Positions 44,010-56,514 of a stretch of 64,000 nt of DNA are shown one piece after another. The first letter of the stretch is position 1. Each line of letters opens with the position of its first letter. The stretch is from contig CM033394.1 in the NCBI GenBank assembly GCA_019426215.1, positions 2,542,001 to 2,606,000 of the forward strand, in the 5' to 3' direction. The notes beneath the pieces were generated by a model. It was not told the DNA's origin and ran no database searches. It saw only the letters and a list, made by a program, of their open reading frames with translations. A program made the translations under genes and the position numbers. Source of the DNA: Buddleja alternifolia (lineage: Eukaryota > Streptophyta > Magnoliopsida > Lamiales > Scrophulariaceae).

Positions 44010-46845
44010 CTATTCCTTGGAGGACTTGTTGATAAGCGATTTGTGTATATGCGGGATCACACCGCCACCAGCAATTGTTCCTTTGATAAGAGTATCGAGT
44101 TCCTCATCACCACGTATAGCCAGCTGCAGATGTCGAGGTGTAATACGTTTCACCTTCAAATCCTTGCTGGCATTTCCAGCCAACTCCAACACTTCAGCAG
44201 TTAAGTACTCCAAAATGGCTGCAGAGTAGACAGCAGCTGTGGCCCCAACTCTTCCATGAGCAGTGACTCTCTCCTTCAGGAGTCGATGGATACGTCCCAC
44301 CGGAAACTAAAGGATAAAATAGCGAGTTATAATTGATATTCTATACATTATAAAGCTAGCAAAAGACGAAATGTCATGTTTCTGGAACAAATTTATAGAT
44401 GCCAAAATTGTCTAGAAGCTCCGGAAAGTTTGGTGCACTCAAATAAATGTATTAAACTGGAAAGTGAAATATATAATTATGCAAATGGAAAACATCATGT
44501 ATGCATGACATTGACAATTTACATTACATTCAAGTGAACAAGTATGAAATTACTTGAGCTTCTTCAGTAATGAAATTAGGAGAAATTATAGTACTTTCAA
44601 AGTTGATATGAAGGATGAACGAAATCCATAAAAAGATAAAAGATTTTAATATCATGCATAAACAATTGAAACGGTAATAATACATACAAGGTCTAAACAT
44701 CCTATATGCCCGTCATTCATGCGAACAGCATATGCCATGTCTGATACTTTAACAAGTCATAGTTGCGATGAGTTTGTCTCCTCTTATATGCTTGCTATTT
44801 TATTTTTTGCAAATTATCAATAATCTCTAATCCTAACATTACTTGCATAAGCTAAATATTTGTTCCCACAGAATATGTTACCTCAAAGGCACATCATCCA
44901 GTAGAAAAAGGATAATTTAAATGTCATCCAAAAACGAGAATTTTTTTTATATAAAACTCTCTTTTATAGTAAACAAACTTGTACTTGGTTTGATCAAGTC
45001 ACTAGCCTCATCTTTTGAAGCTTGATCGAGGTCAAAACCATACGTATGATGGCATCCACAAGTAGGAACTCAAGAACCATACGTATGATCGAGGTTATAA
45101 ATTAGTCAAGATTGAGTTGGCACCGGCTCTCAACTCACATAGCTTCTCGGGATTATTTTTTATAGCAACTTTACATTTGAATTTGTGTCACAGTTACATT
45201 TTAATTATATTGTTTATATAAATTATTTCTGACATCTATCATGTTTTCCTGAAGAGAGTTCAAATAGATAAACCAAAGTCATTTAACTTTCATCCACTTT
45301 GGCTTTATGCTTGAGCTCAAAACGAAGCTTGGTCAACTTACAAGAACGTCGTCTCCTGATAAATAAAACCTTCCTTCAGTTGTATGATAAACATCGGATA
45401 AATCTGTGGTAGACCGCAACCAATGCTCCCGGTATATCATACACCGTTGGATACAGGTTGTTTGGCATGTTTTTACCATCTAGTCCCTGCATCCAATGGT
45501 ACGCAATGATGTATTGTGGACCGAGACCATGAGTTCGGTCCACGATAAAATCACCCGTAAATATCCTATGACCAGAAATAGTCACTTTTTTTTTTATGAT
45601 AGCAATAGTCTTGATTCAATAATCTATCTTCTGATAGCAGTTTATTTCTAGAATCTAGAGGTTATAATATAAGCAACCTTCATAAGATACAATTTCTTCA
45701 ACAATTTAGAACACTTAAAGTTTCTGTTAAAAAAACAGAACCAGCCACGCATACGCTTATTGGCATTGTCAATTCTGCTATAATCCAACAAAACAAGAAA
45801 GGCAAAAAGAGTTCCTAGAATTACATTCAGAAAACTACGTTAATGCCTTCCGGGTTGATTTGGTTAATTAATGCAAGTTCTATAACATCCCAACTCCATG
45901 CCTGGAACAACAACTTTACATCCTATTATCGATTCAGTTGCAACTATCAAAACTACAAAAGATCCACCACAATTGAGATTTTGTTTTAAACCACCAAAAC
46001 TACACCTAACATTTCTTCATCCAACAATAAATTAATTCACAGCATGTGTTGTGATGTCTTAAAGTCCTAAGCCCAGCCCAAATTAAGCAGAAGGCGCATG
46101 ATTAATAGGCCTGTTCTACAGAGGGCGAAGCCCCCAAGACATAATTATGGGGAAAATCCCGGGCTACGTTGTAGTCTTAATTGTATTCTGTACTAGTGAA
46201 ATTCTCTCCTCTCCTCTCCCGTTGACATAGGCAATTGACAAACCACATAAATTGTAAGCCGTTTAATCTTTTATGCTCTTATTTTCGTGTTTGCTCCAAC
46301 ACAACACAATCCACACAAAAACTTATTCAAAAGTACAGCCTCATTCCTAAGTGAAAACATCAAAACAAAACACTAATAAGTATTCATCTAACTTAGATAA
46401 TCATCAAATCATCAACAAAAAACACAACAACATAATCAAACAAATGAAAAACGAAACGAAATGAGAAAAAACCCACAACATAAATCTGACCCAAAATAAA
46501 CCAAAACTCCAAAAATCCCAAAAATGATTGGTGGGTTGGGGGGGGGGGGGGGGGGGATTGAAGCATCCATCACTTATAAGCCCACAAAAAAAAATCATAC
46601 ACAAAATGCAAAATCGTAACCCAAAAAACAGTAATTAAAAAAAATACAACAAAAAATAGGGGGAATTGAACATAGAAATTGAAGAGATCGGAATCTAAAA
46701 CAGAAGAAGAAGAATTAAAAAAATAAAAAAAGACCTGAAGACCAGCGCGAGAAGAGCGAGAAGTGGGTTTCTTCTTGTCCTTATCTTTGTCCTTAGACGA
46801 CGGCGTTTTGCCCGTCAACAAACCCTTTGCCCCTTTCCCTGACAT
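44010..46845 (-). CDS. H2A.Z: Histone H2A.Z
   Basis: Two coding exons, complement of 46735-46845 (37 codons) and 44010-44306 (98 codons and stop), total 135 residues. The intron is 2,428 bp, donor CAG|GTCTTT and acceptor TTTAG|TTTCCG. The N-tail is [19 protein letters not shown] with a Lys/Asp run, unlike canonical H2A. The fold carries [18 protein letters not shown], the H2A.Z-type [21 protein letters not shown] and the extended acidic patch GDEELDTLI, ending [14 protein letters not shown]2A.Z replaces H2A in nucleosomes at gene 5' ends through SWR1 and affects transcriptional responsiveness. Start ATG is the family start. The promoter side is bounded by a MULE-type MITE at 46948. Confidence 0.97.
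44307..46734 (-). other. H2A.Z intron
   Basis: AT-rich, 2.4 kb. It includes a candidate solo LTR at 46047-46301 and a G run at 46539-46556. A 69-codon minus-strand frame at 45585-45376 has no recognised motif and is probably chance. Confidence 0.75.
46047..46301. mobile_element. Candidate solo LTR in the H2A.Z intron
   Basis: About 255 bp from TGTTG to CAACA, with the GGCCTGTTCTACAGAGGGCG and TCTCTCCTCTCCTC internal features seen in short copia LTRs. No 5-bp duplication was found; ends may shift into the following CAACA repeat. Confidence 0.45.
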
Positions 46846-46947
46846 CTTTCTTCTTCTTCTTTATACAGATCCAAGAAGTTGTTCGAGGTTTAACGAAAAT
46901 TGAAGATGAGATATAGAGAAGAAGATAATCGAGTACTGTACTGCTCT

Positions 46948-47386
46948 GGGAGAATTGCATTTTTTGTCCCATAACTTTGTTTTTTTCGATTTTGGTCTCA
47001 TTCATTACAAGATTCTCACGTCATATCCTATAAATTTCAATTTTTCTCACATTTGATCCCATTGAAGGATTTCATCCAATAGTTAACGATCAACTCCGTT
47101 AGTCAATATTTTGACCGAATTTTTTGGGAAGCATTCGTGCATGAATGCACTCACACACGGATTATATTAAATATCACGATATTTCTATTCAAACACAAAA
47201 TCTCCTTAAAAATTCGGTCAAAATGTTGACTAACGGAGTTGACCGTTAAGTGTTGGATGGAATCCTTCAATGAGACCAAATGTGAGAAAAATTGAAAATT
47301 ATGAGATATAATATGAGAATCTCATAATGAATGTGACCAAAATCGAAAAAGGCCAAATATATGAGACAAAAAATGCAATTTCCCCA
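46948..47386. mobile_element. MULE-type MITE upstream of H2A.Z
   Basis: 439 bp with long inverted repeats (ends GGGAGAATTGCATTTTTT and complement GGGGAAATTGCATTTTTT, arms about 190 bp, also TTCGGTCAAAATNTTGACTAACGGAG-like inner matches) and perfect 9-bp duplications TACTGCTCT at 46939-46947 and 47387-47395. It sits 102 bp before the H2A.Z ATG, in the 5' untranslated or core-promoter region. Confidence 0.92.
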
Positions 47387-47669
47387 TACTGCTCTCTCCA
47401 AACGAATGGGATTTTGAAGATTTGTGTGAGTTATTGCATTTTGATCCGTCAAACATCGGATAATATCACATTCAACCTCACTAAATCTAATTTCTTTTTC
47501 CTTTGGTAATAATATGTAATAATTAATTTGAATTAATATTAGTTAATTTTGTGTACCTCATGTAATCCAGTTTTTGTTATTATTAAATATATTTATATAA
47601 CGTAATGTGGTAGGTTTGTTATGTAATTAACTAATTATTATATAATAAGTATGTTAAATATCAATTTCT

Positions 47670-47874
47670 TTTTTAAAAAGAAGATTTAGAGGAAGGTGGA
47701 TACCCTTAGTCGACAGACTCGGATCGATAGTTTTTAATCATGGGTCACAGACACTATAAGACTCCAAATAAGAAACACTACAAATTGTGACAAGCTGAAA
47801 TTGAACTCATGACCTCCCACGTGAAAGTGGAAGTTGATATCCTTAAGCTAACAAATCTTGAGTTATATCAATTT
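47670..47874 (-). mobile_element. SINE, minus orientation
   Basis: Read on the minus strand it has an A-box-like GTTAGCTTAAGG near its start and a B-box-like GGTCATGAGTTCAATTTC about 40 bp later, ending in an A-rich tail. It is flanked by 12-bp direct repeats ATATCAATTTCT at 47658-47669 and 47875-47886. A tRNA-derived, polymerase III-type element. Confidence 0.78.
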
Positions 47875-47886
47875 CTGATTGAGATA

Positions 47887-49237
47887 CGTGATGTGTTACT
47901 GAACATCAAACAAGATGTTAATCTTGACCATCAGCTTACATTGACTAAAATTTGATTAAATTTTTGAGCTTTAGATATTGTATTAGAGTTTGGTTTGAAT
48001 GTGTACCTATTCGAGTTCGAACAAGCTTTAAATGGCTGAGCTCTTTAGATATATTAACATTGTTAATTAAATCTAGTCTAGCTCGAGTTGACTTTCAAAT
48101 TTTATCAAATAGAGATATGCATCCAAACTTATTTGATATATTGAACAAATTGTGCTACAATTAACTTTTTCTTTTTCATCGTGTATTGAGTAAATAAATT
48201 TGTTTTTCGCTCTTAATTTTAACAATTTATTGATAACTTGAACGGTCGACTGATAAAATGCGGCCATCTCTAAGGGGCAAAACGAAATTAACATATCTTA
48301 TTTGTGGGCCAACCCCCAAAGTGTGTATTCATGCGGGTCACGGGTATGATTCGGATCATAATTACACAAGTCCTAGCCTTAGTGGATCATTGTGTGCAAG
48401 GGCCTTATTCAAGCTTGGGCCTAATTAAATTGAGTTATCTTGAGCTAGAATTTAAAAAATATAGATACTAGAACCATTAAACTCGATCTAGCATCGATTT
48501 TTCCATATTACTTGGGGTGAAGATTAAGACCACACTCATTTAACCACCGTTTCACATAAAAAATGTTGAAATTCAAAGGTCAAGTTGGCTTTGGATTGGG
48601 ACGTTGGAGTATCTTGTTGGAGTATTTTGTGATTTACATATGCCTAAATTAAGCATAACTAATAAAAAAAAAAATCAAAATGCCTCGCACAACTTTTATT
48701 GGGTCGACCCGACCCAACACTAAATATGGACTGTCGATCACGAAATGGACACTCTTCGAGACATCACATGCCATATAAAGTTTTATAGACGTTATAAACT
48801 ATAAAAACTCTAAAAATACCATCAACATAAACATTTTTATGGATGATATTCACTGTACAAGTCTCTAGTTAGCATCGCATCGACATTAGTTGCTTTTGGA
48901 GGGTCGACATCGGGATCACTCCCAGGTCCACCCTAATGAGATCAATCTGATTTCAAGTAGTTACCATATTTTGAAACCTGAATCATTCCAACCTTACTGC
49001 TCCTAGGGTAATATATGCCAGATCGAGTTCAATGGCCCGAGTGTGTATTATGTGTCTATCTCTTTCTCATAATTGTCTATAGGAGCCACACATAATACAA
49101 TCTACTATGCTAGAGAGATAAACACTAGGATAATTGCAATCAGTCTAGCATAAATTTTCCCCCGCTCCTACCAGCAAAAATCAACCTCCAGAATCAACCT
49201 AATTAAACATATTTGAAATAGGGCCCACCAAGTTTTT
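47887..49237. other. Intergenic between H2A.Z and the DXS-like gene
   Basis: AT-rich, with GC patches at 48300-48430 and 48890-49040. I recognise no gene, RNA or element end. Confidence 0.5.
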
Positions 49238-49340
49238 TTGGGCCCAATAAACACAAATGCCCACAATGTAAAAAGCCCATCAATGGTTTCTTGGGCCCCA
49301 ATTTACACAAATGCCCACAATGAAAAAAGCCCATTAAAGG
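49238..49340 (+). promoter_or_regulatory. Tandemly duplicated GGCCCA-containing promoter unit
   Basis: Two copies of a roughly 49-bp unit (49238-49286 and 49291-49340) sharing TTGGGCCC, ACACAAATGCCCACAATG and AAAAAGCCCAT. GGGCCCA and AAGCCCA are of the plant 'site II' type recognised by TCP factors. The pair ends about 225 bp before the DXS-like ATG. Confidence 0.6.
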
Positions 49341-49565
49341 CCATATACTAAATTTTCCATAACAGATTTTCAAGAAAATCCTCTATTTGTCATGTAGCTC
49401 ACAGCTCTACATCACTCATTTTCTATTCCCTTTGCAACAGCGAATCAAATCCTAATTTCTGGGCTTCAATCAAATTCTTTTGATCAATTATATATATCAA
49501 AGCTTTGATTTTTTCCCCCTTTTTTGTTGCATTTTTTATTGAGTTTGATTGAAATATATTGTTTA

Positions 49566-52500
49566 ATGGCTTGTGCTTCTTGTCAGAACCCTTTTAGGAT
49601 TAATGCCCATTTCCATGAAAATTCAAGAATTCTATCTCCTAAATTGGAATTCTCGAATGTTAATTTCGGTTCTACTATTGAATTTTCAAGTTTGGCTTCT
49701 GCTTCTACTTCTAAGGTGTTTGTTATTAACTTAGATTACTTATTTTTGTTTCATTATCATTATGTTGTTTACATGTTTGTGTTTAAAATCCCTGTTTATG
49801 TTTAAAATCCGTGTTTATGTTTAGCATAATTAGGTGATGAATTATCGAAACAAAATATCGATTCACTATGTCTTTGCTGCTTTTTTGTAGAATATAAACA
49901 TGCTTTTGTAGAAATCTAGATGAAATGTATACAAACAGGCATATCTTGATGTAATGGAATTGACTGCAGCAAATCAACTTTAATTGACCTGCAATTTTTT
50001 GTTGATTCATTGTTGTTATTACGTTCGGAATTGAGGTGGTCTGACATTAGGGAAGATGCTAGTGAATGATATGTAATTCGATTTCAAAGAGATTGTATAC
50101 GAGCTTGTGTCTATTTTGCTGTTTTTTTGCATAGATGCTAGGAAGTATAAGTAATTAAGTATAGACATACTTTTGTAGAAATTGAGTTGAAATGTATGCA
50201 AAACGGGGCTTAATACTATTGGTTATAATCGTAAAACCAGGCATATCTTTGATTTAATGCATCTCACTGCAGAAAATCAACTTTAATTGATCTGCAATTG
50301 ATTGTTGATTCGTTATTGATTTTAGGTTCGGAATTGTGGTGGTCTGACATTAGGAACTTTCTTGCGAATGATATGTAATTCGTTTTCAAAGAGATTGTAT
50401 ACGAGTTTGTGTCTCTTCCATTGTTCATTTTGGTTTTACTAGTAACGAAATCAACTTGAAGCTTATTATCTGTTCATATTTCCTTAAATTATCCAGTAAC
50501 TGTGGATAACTCTTTGCTTTTTTTACCTATAAGTGTTTTTTTTTGGTTCACTTTTGCTGCCTGAGATACTAGTTTCCCTTTTAGTTACATAAATTTGCAT
50601 GGAGATTGGATCCCTGTGACATATTTCTGCTTGATTTTACTTTTTTAGCCACCTTGTGGGTGTGTTACCCCTCATGACATTCATTATGTTGAATGAACTT
50701 ATATGTATATCTTCCATTGTTTATATTTCATTGTTTCTTTCATTATTCCATGTGGGAAGTTGCAATGTTTTGGCGTAAACCAGGATTGTAACCTTTTGCT
50801 CTTTTTGCATTATATTTAGGGCATTTTTTGTGCTACTGTTCTATTGTTTAGGTTGATGTATATTCCTCCCTCCCTAAACTGAAGAAAAATAGTAAATAGG
50901 CATATACACAAAAGACATTAGTTTTTAGTTTATATATATAGTTGTGAAATATGGCTTTTCTTGCTGTAGGAATATGGTGTTCTTGTACATTCTTTACCGA
51001 ATGCTGATGGTTCCATGAATGAGAAGGTGCCAACACCAATCCTTGATATGGTTGAGAATCCCATGCATTTGAAAAATTTAACTTCGAAGGTTTGAACAAC
51101 ATTGAGATGTATTTATCTTTACTAGTTGTGAATCTTGGACTTCGAAGCTCAAGTCGTTAGAACCCAGCTAAAGAAAGTAGTCTCGTGCAGGAACTGAAGC
51201 AACTAGCTGATGATATTCGATCAGAATTATCCATCATGTCAAAAACTCAAAAATCCGTTAAAGCCAGTCTACCAGTGATAGAACTTACAGTTGCTATTCA
51301 TCGTGTTTTTCATGCTCCTGTGGACAAGATTCTTTGGGATATGGCTGATCAAGTAAGATCTTTGTTAATACGTACCTATATATGTTAATTCTTTAATTCT
51401 GCATCAGTTTTTGGTAATAGTTCATGGAATCTCAGCTGTGTTTTTGTGTTAGTTGTTGAGAGATATTTTATACACACACATGCACATATGTGTATATTTG
51501 GCATGCCTGGGCGCGTACGCACACACAGAGCACTGTCGTACTATAGGGACGTCTCTAGAGCTACACCGGCTGCTGCAAAATGACCATTTTACCCTAAATT
51601 GGGAGATTAATGGAGTTGGATCAGCGAGCTGGGTTACCCTTTAGACTAACGAATGTTGTCTTCTAGGTTTGATTTTTAAACTAACAAATGTTATCATTTA
51701 TCAGACTATGCAACTCCATCACCATAGTCTCAATGTTGTCTTAGGTATTAGTACATAACTTCTAAAAGAGTATTGGCAACTTGTATACCCTTCGATGCAG
51801 TGACTATTTTAGCAGGAAAATTTTCCACAGGGCTTCATTCATAATGTTCTGCCCTTGACTTAACAGACGTACCCTCATAAGCTTCTTACTGGGAGGAGGT
51901 CCCTCATGCATGAAGCTAAACCAATAGATGATCTTTCTAGTTTTACATGTCGTAGCGAGTTTGACCCATTTGGAGCAGGGCATGGATGCAGCAGCATATC
52001 TTCTGGACTCGGTAATATCTGTCGCCCTTCTCGTGACCCCATATCTTGTCAAAAACTTAGGCTATGTTTTGAAAAATTAGTATTTTGTTCTTTTTTCACT
52101 AGAGTGCATTTTGTTTAGCCATTTCCCAATGCTTTTTGTGTGATTCTTTCATGAGATAAAATTGGGTTTTATTTTCAGAGGGAACAAAAGTTACTGTAAC
52201 AATCAATTCATATAAGCTTTTAGATATTTATCCAATTATTCTGGCCAAAAGAAAGTGCTATCCAAAAACGTGTTCTCCAGAGTTTTTTGGCCAAAACATA
52301 ACCAAACATTCCCTTGACTTTCTCAATTTCTTGTATTCTTGGTAACTTATATAAAATATCTGGTAATGTTTCTCATTGATGTGTTGCCAATATTATATAA
52401 TAAATTGAGCATTTGCAGCTCCAATATATTTTTCATCCAGGAATGGCTGTTGCACGAGATATTAAAGGAAAAAAAGACCGTATAGTTGCAGTGATCAGCA

Positions 52501-55500
52501 ATGAAACAACCTTGGCCGGTCAGGTTTATGAGGCAATGAGCAATGCAGGTTATTTAGATTCAAATATGGTTGTGATATTAAATGACAGTCGTCATAGTTT
52601 GCACCCGAAGCTCGAGAAAGCCCCTAAAACATCAGTCAATGCTATATCAAGTACACTGAGCAAGCTGCAGTCAAGTAAATTGTTCAGAAAATATAGAGAA
52701 CTTGCTAAGGTATTCATTGCTCTTTTCAATTGACTGAATTGGAACATTCATAAATTTCCCTTGCTTGAACCAACATTGATAATAAAGTCCTTTCAACGAG
52801 AGCTTCTAAGAAACCATGAGTACACCCATCTTCATGAGTATAGCTCACAGGACATGGGATGCACTAAGTGCGAAATGTAACTATTTTATTTGGCACTATA
52901 TGTTAAATAGCTGTTTGCTTTTTTGTTTGTTTCAAAGCAAATTCATTTCAATAGTTGTATGTTTGTAGCTGAGAATGAATCTATAAAATCTACAAATGAA
53001 ATAATTTCAATTTGGTTTACCAATTGCGATTTCACCGAAAATTTTAACCATCCTAGTTTCTCATATTTCATTTCTTGAAAGTGAATGTTTCACATGGCTT
53101 TGATATTTTCCAGCATGTATGCTATGTGGACACCCACTTTTCTCGACCCATTATCATATTTCTAATATATTTGCTGTTGTATTGTTTATAATTGTCTTTG
53201 CTTTGTCTTCTATTATTTGCAACATGTAGATGGAGCAAGCAATGCATTTTCTGCTTCTCCCCTTCTACAAAATTGCAACAAAAATATTTGTTTTGCAAAA
53301 TTCTTCTGTGCGCTTGGTGTTGAGCATAAATGAGTCCAGATTATGCAACATAAGCAATGACATAAAATTGATGCAGTATAATCTGGACCCTTTAGGGTAG
53401 TCAACACCAGGTCCATATTTGTTGTTCATGTTTGGGACGATTATGATCTCAGCAAATTGGTGATTATTTCAGGTTCTTACCAAGAAAGTTGGGCGTGGAA
53501 TGCATGAGTGGGCTGCAAAAGTTGATGAGTATGCACGTGGTATGATAGGTCCTTCAGGATCAACACTATTTGAGGAGCTTGGGCTGTACTATATTGGTCC
53601 AGTAGATGGACACAACATTGAAGACCTCGTGTGTGTTTTGCATGAAGTGGCATCCTTGGACTCAATGGGACCTGTGCTTGTTCACGTCATAACAAAGGAA
53701 GATTATGAAGTAGAAGATAACCAGATGAAATCAGAAGAACATCATGAAGGTTCGTGAGATTATTGGCTATTCCCATTAGTGATTTCAGTTTATGTTGTCA
53801 CTTGTGTGCTTCAATATGGATCTTGTTATAGTTCCTTAGGAAGAGAAGGAGAAATTAGTGCAAACTACAAAATTATTGGCATTGATCCATGCGACTAATG
53901 TATTGTTAACTTTTTGCTATCGATCCTTAATGTTTTCCTCCTTAATTATTTTGGCAAGCAGGTTCTTTTAGCTTCGATTCATTACCCAGCAATTCTCGAC
54001 CTCAAACATATAGCGACCACTTTGTAAAGGCTTTGATTACAGAGTCGGAGAGAGATGAAGATATCGTGGTGGTTCATGCAGGGATGGGAATGGAGGCATC
54101 GTTTCAATTATTGAAAAATGCATTACAAGACAAATTCTTTGATGTTGGCATGGCTGAGCAGCATGCAGTGACATTCTCCGCTGGACTATCGTGTGGCGGG
54201 TTGAAGCCCTTCTGTATAATTCCATCAGCATTCCTCCAGAGAGCATATGATCAGGTTTAACCACCCCTCCACCCCACCCCCACCCCTCACCCCCAAACAC
54301 ACACTCACACCACTCAACCCACAACCAACCACATTTCAATTCAGCCCACAATTATTTCCCCAGCTTGAGCAAAGAGCTCGACTTTGAAAATATCATATCA
54401 AGTTTCGAATATCATTCGAGACCTCTAGGTGCTAGATTCGTTTGCACCCCTAATGAATAATAAATTTTAGGGATAGTTACATACACCCCCTCGATTATTG
54501 AGTAATTATCATGAGCCCCCGCAAATTATGAAGACACCACCTGTCAAATCCCGACAACTCGAAATACATGGGGTAAAATTGTGATATGTTTTTACAAAGG
54601 AATTTATGGTAATTTCTCAAACCTCGGGCCTCGGGGTGTTTTTCATAATTAGGGTGTCACCAGGGGTGTCTATGTAATTTAACCTAAATTTTATTAAATT
54701 ACAATTTCATGATGAATTTATCTTTTTTCAAAATTTCTTAGGTAGTCCATGACGTGGATCGACAGAAGATTCCAGTGCGTTTCGTAATTACAAGTGCGGG
54801 ACTAGTGGGGTCCGATGGCGCAACACATTCAGGGCCGTTTGATATAGCATTTATGTCATGTTTACCAAACATGATAGTGATGGCACCATCTGATGAGATC
54901 GAGCTTGCTCGTATGGTGACTGCTGCTGCCCACATTGATGACAGGCCAGTTTGCTTTCGCTATCCTAGAGGCGCCATTGCCAATATGAACCCTAATTCAT
55001 ATCCTGGAGAAGAGATCGAGGTAATATTCTTGTGCTGTATTAGAAACAAATTAAACGAGAGAAGAATATTGAAAGTAAGAATTCCACGCATATATAAGAT
55101 AGGATTTACAGGTTTCAGAGAGATTCTCACTGATTTCTGAATTACACATTACGAGAAAATTGTCCAATCTATTTATAACAGGAGTGTAGGGCCAGGTACA
55201 ACGACCACTACAAAATGACCCATCCAACCGAACGAATTACAACACTTCATAAGTTCTTATTCCTTAATTTGGATCCACTTTTGTTTTTCATCTTGTGTTT
55301 GATTGCATAGATGTACGCTATCATTTATCCACACTTATGTTTATATTTTAGGAAATATTTTATACACGTGTATGTATATGGAAGAGAAGATGAAACACCA
55401 GATTGGAATAGAATATCCAATCCTTAATCCGTGTTCTAGAGATTTTTGACGACCCTATTGCTTCTTATTTGCCACCGTTCTTAAATTTTTCGTGATTCAA

Positions 55501-56514
55501 TTATACCCCTCGTTTGGATTGTTTTATATTAAGGACTTCTAATTCCCTGTATGCAATATGGCAGATTGGTAAAGGCAAAATACTTGTAGAAGGTAAAGAT
55601 ATTGCTCTTCTGGGCTTTGGTTCTATGGTACAAAATTGTCTTAGAGCACATTCCCTTCTTGCAAAGCTCGGAATTGATGTTACCGTTGCCGATGCAAGAT
55701 TTTGCAAGCCACTTGACATACAGCTAGTCAGAACATTATGCAAGAACCACTCGTTCTTAATAACCGTTGAGGAAGGCTCTATTGGAGGATTTGGAGCACA
55801 CGTTGCTCAATTCATTTCTCTCGACGGGCAGCTCGATGCTGGAATTAAGGTAATTATAACGTAAATGGATAATAATACTTGCACCACCCACTAATATGTG
55901 TATTTACTCATACTCCCACTCCTATTATCGAAATCACTATAACCTTACACACTAATTTGTATAATTACAATTACCCCTTGAAGTCAGCAAGATGCTGAAT
56001 TCATCTCAAAATATTTGTGAACTTTCAAACGTGCAACTATCTAGAATTTGGTGTTATCTTTTACAACCGAAATTCGCTAAGGGGGTCAAATTAATTTCAG
56101 AACTGCAACGATTGAAATAATAAAGTGTGACATACAAAATAATTCTTGCATAACTGAAATGTGAGTATAAGCACAATACGTGTAAAAACAATGTAAAGTA
56201 GGTTGTGCTTTTGCTCCGAACAATTCATTCATATTGCAAATCTTTATGTTATCCGTTATCTTATTTTGGGACTCATTTTTTTTCCGTAGCTTCTAATATT
56301 TTTTTATTGAAATTTTTCATCCCGTATTTAACTAGGTATTGAAATTCTTTTTTTTTTTTTTCAGTGGCGGCCAATCACTCTACCGGACAACTACATTGAG
56401 GGTGCATTGCCAAAAGATCAACTTGCTCTTGCAGGGTTGACAGGAAACCACATAGCTGCAACAGCATTGAATCTTCTTGGTCGAACCCGTGACGCTCTTC
56501 TTTTGATGTGTTAG
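49566..56514 (+). CDS. DXS3: DXS-like protein, type III (1-deoxy-D-xylulose-5-phosphate synthase family)
   Basis: Ten coding exons: 49566-49715, 50970-51089, 51191-51352, 51867-52011, 52441-52709, 53473-53749, 53962-54254, 54742-55020, 55565-55849, 56365-56514. All junctions are GT-AG and the sum is 709 codons plus stop. DXS makes deoxyxylulose phosphate from pyruvate and glyceraldehyde phosphate in plastids, the first step of the MEP isoprenoid pathway. Residues 1-50 are Ser-rich and transit-peptide-like. Conserved blocks include [36 protein letters not shown] (Glu440, E. coli Glu370) and FRYPRGA. But His49 is Asp143, Asp152 is Asn213, Asn181 is Ser242 and Arg420 is Ser490. Canonical catalysis is therefore doubtful although the gene is intact. 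Confidence 0.95.
52060..52318. mobile_element. Candidate MITE in DXS-like intron 4
   Basis: Inverted ends AGGCTATGTTTTG and complement GGTTATGTTTTGGCC bound about 255 bp of AT-rich DNA. Target duplication is not clear. Confidence 0.4.
54470..54684. mobile_element. MULE-type MITE in DXS-like intron 7
   Basis: 215 bp with inverted ends GGGATAGTTACATACACC and complement GGTTAAATTACATAGACACC, flanked by perfect 9-bp duplications TAAATTTTA at 54461-54469 and 54685-54693. A C-rich CCACCCC tract lies upstream at 54260-54300. Confidence 0.85.

Noticed and set aside
45376..45585. 69-codon minus-strand frame in the H2A.Z intron
   Set aside because: No recognisable motif and inside an intron; likely chance or an unrecognised old repeat.
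46539..46556. G-quadruplex regulatory element
   Set aside because: It is a plain G homopolymer deep in an intron; no repeated G-tract architecture.
49566..56514. Calling the DXS-like gene a pseudogene because active-site residues are missing
   Set aside because: All exons, splice sites and the frame are intact over 709 codons, which argues for selection on some function.
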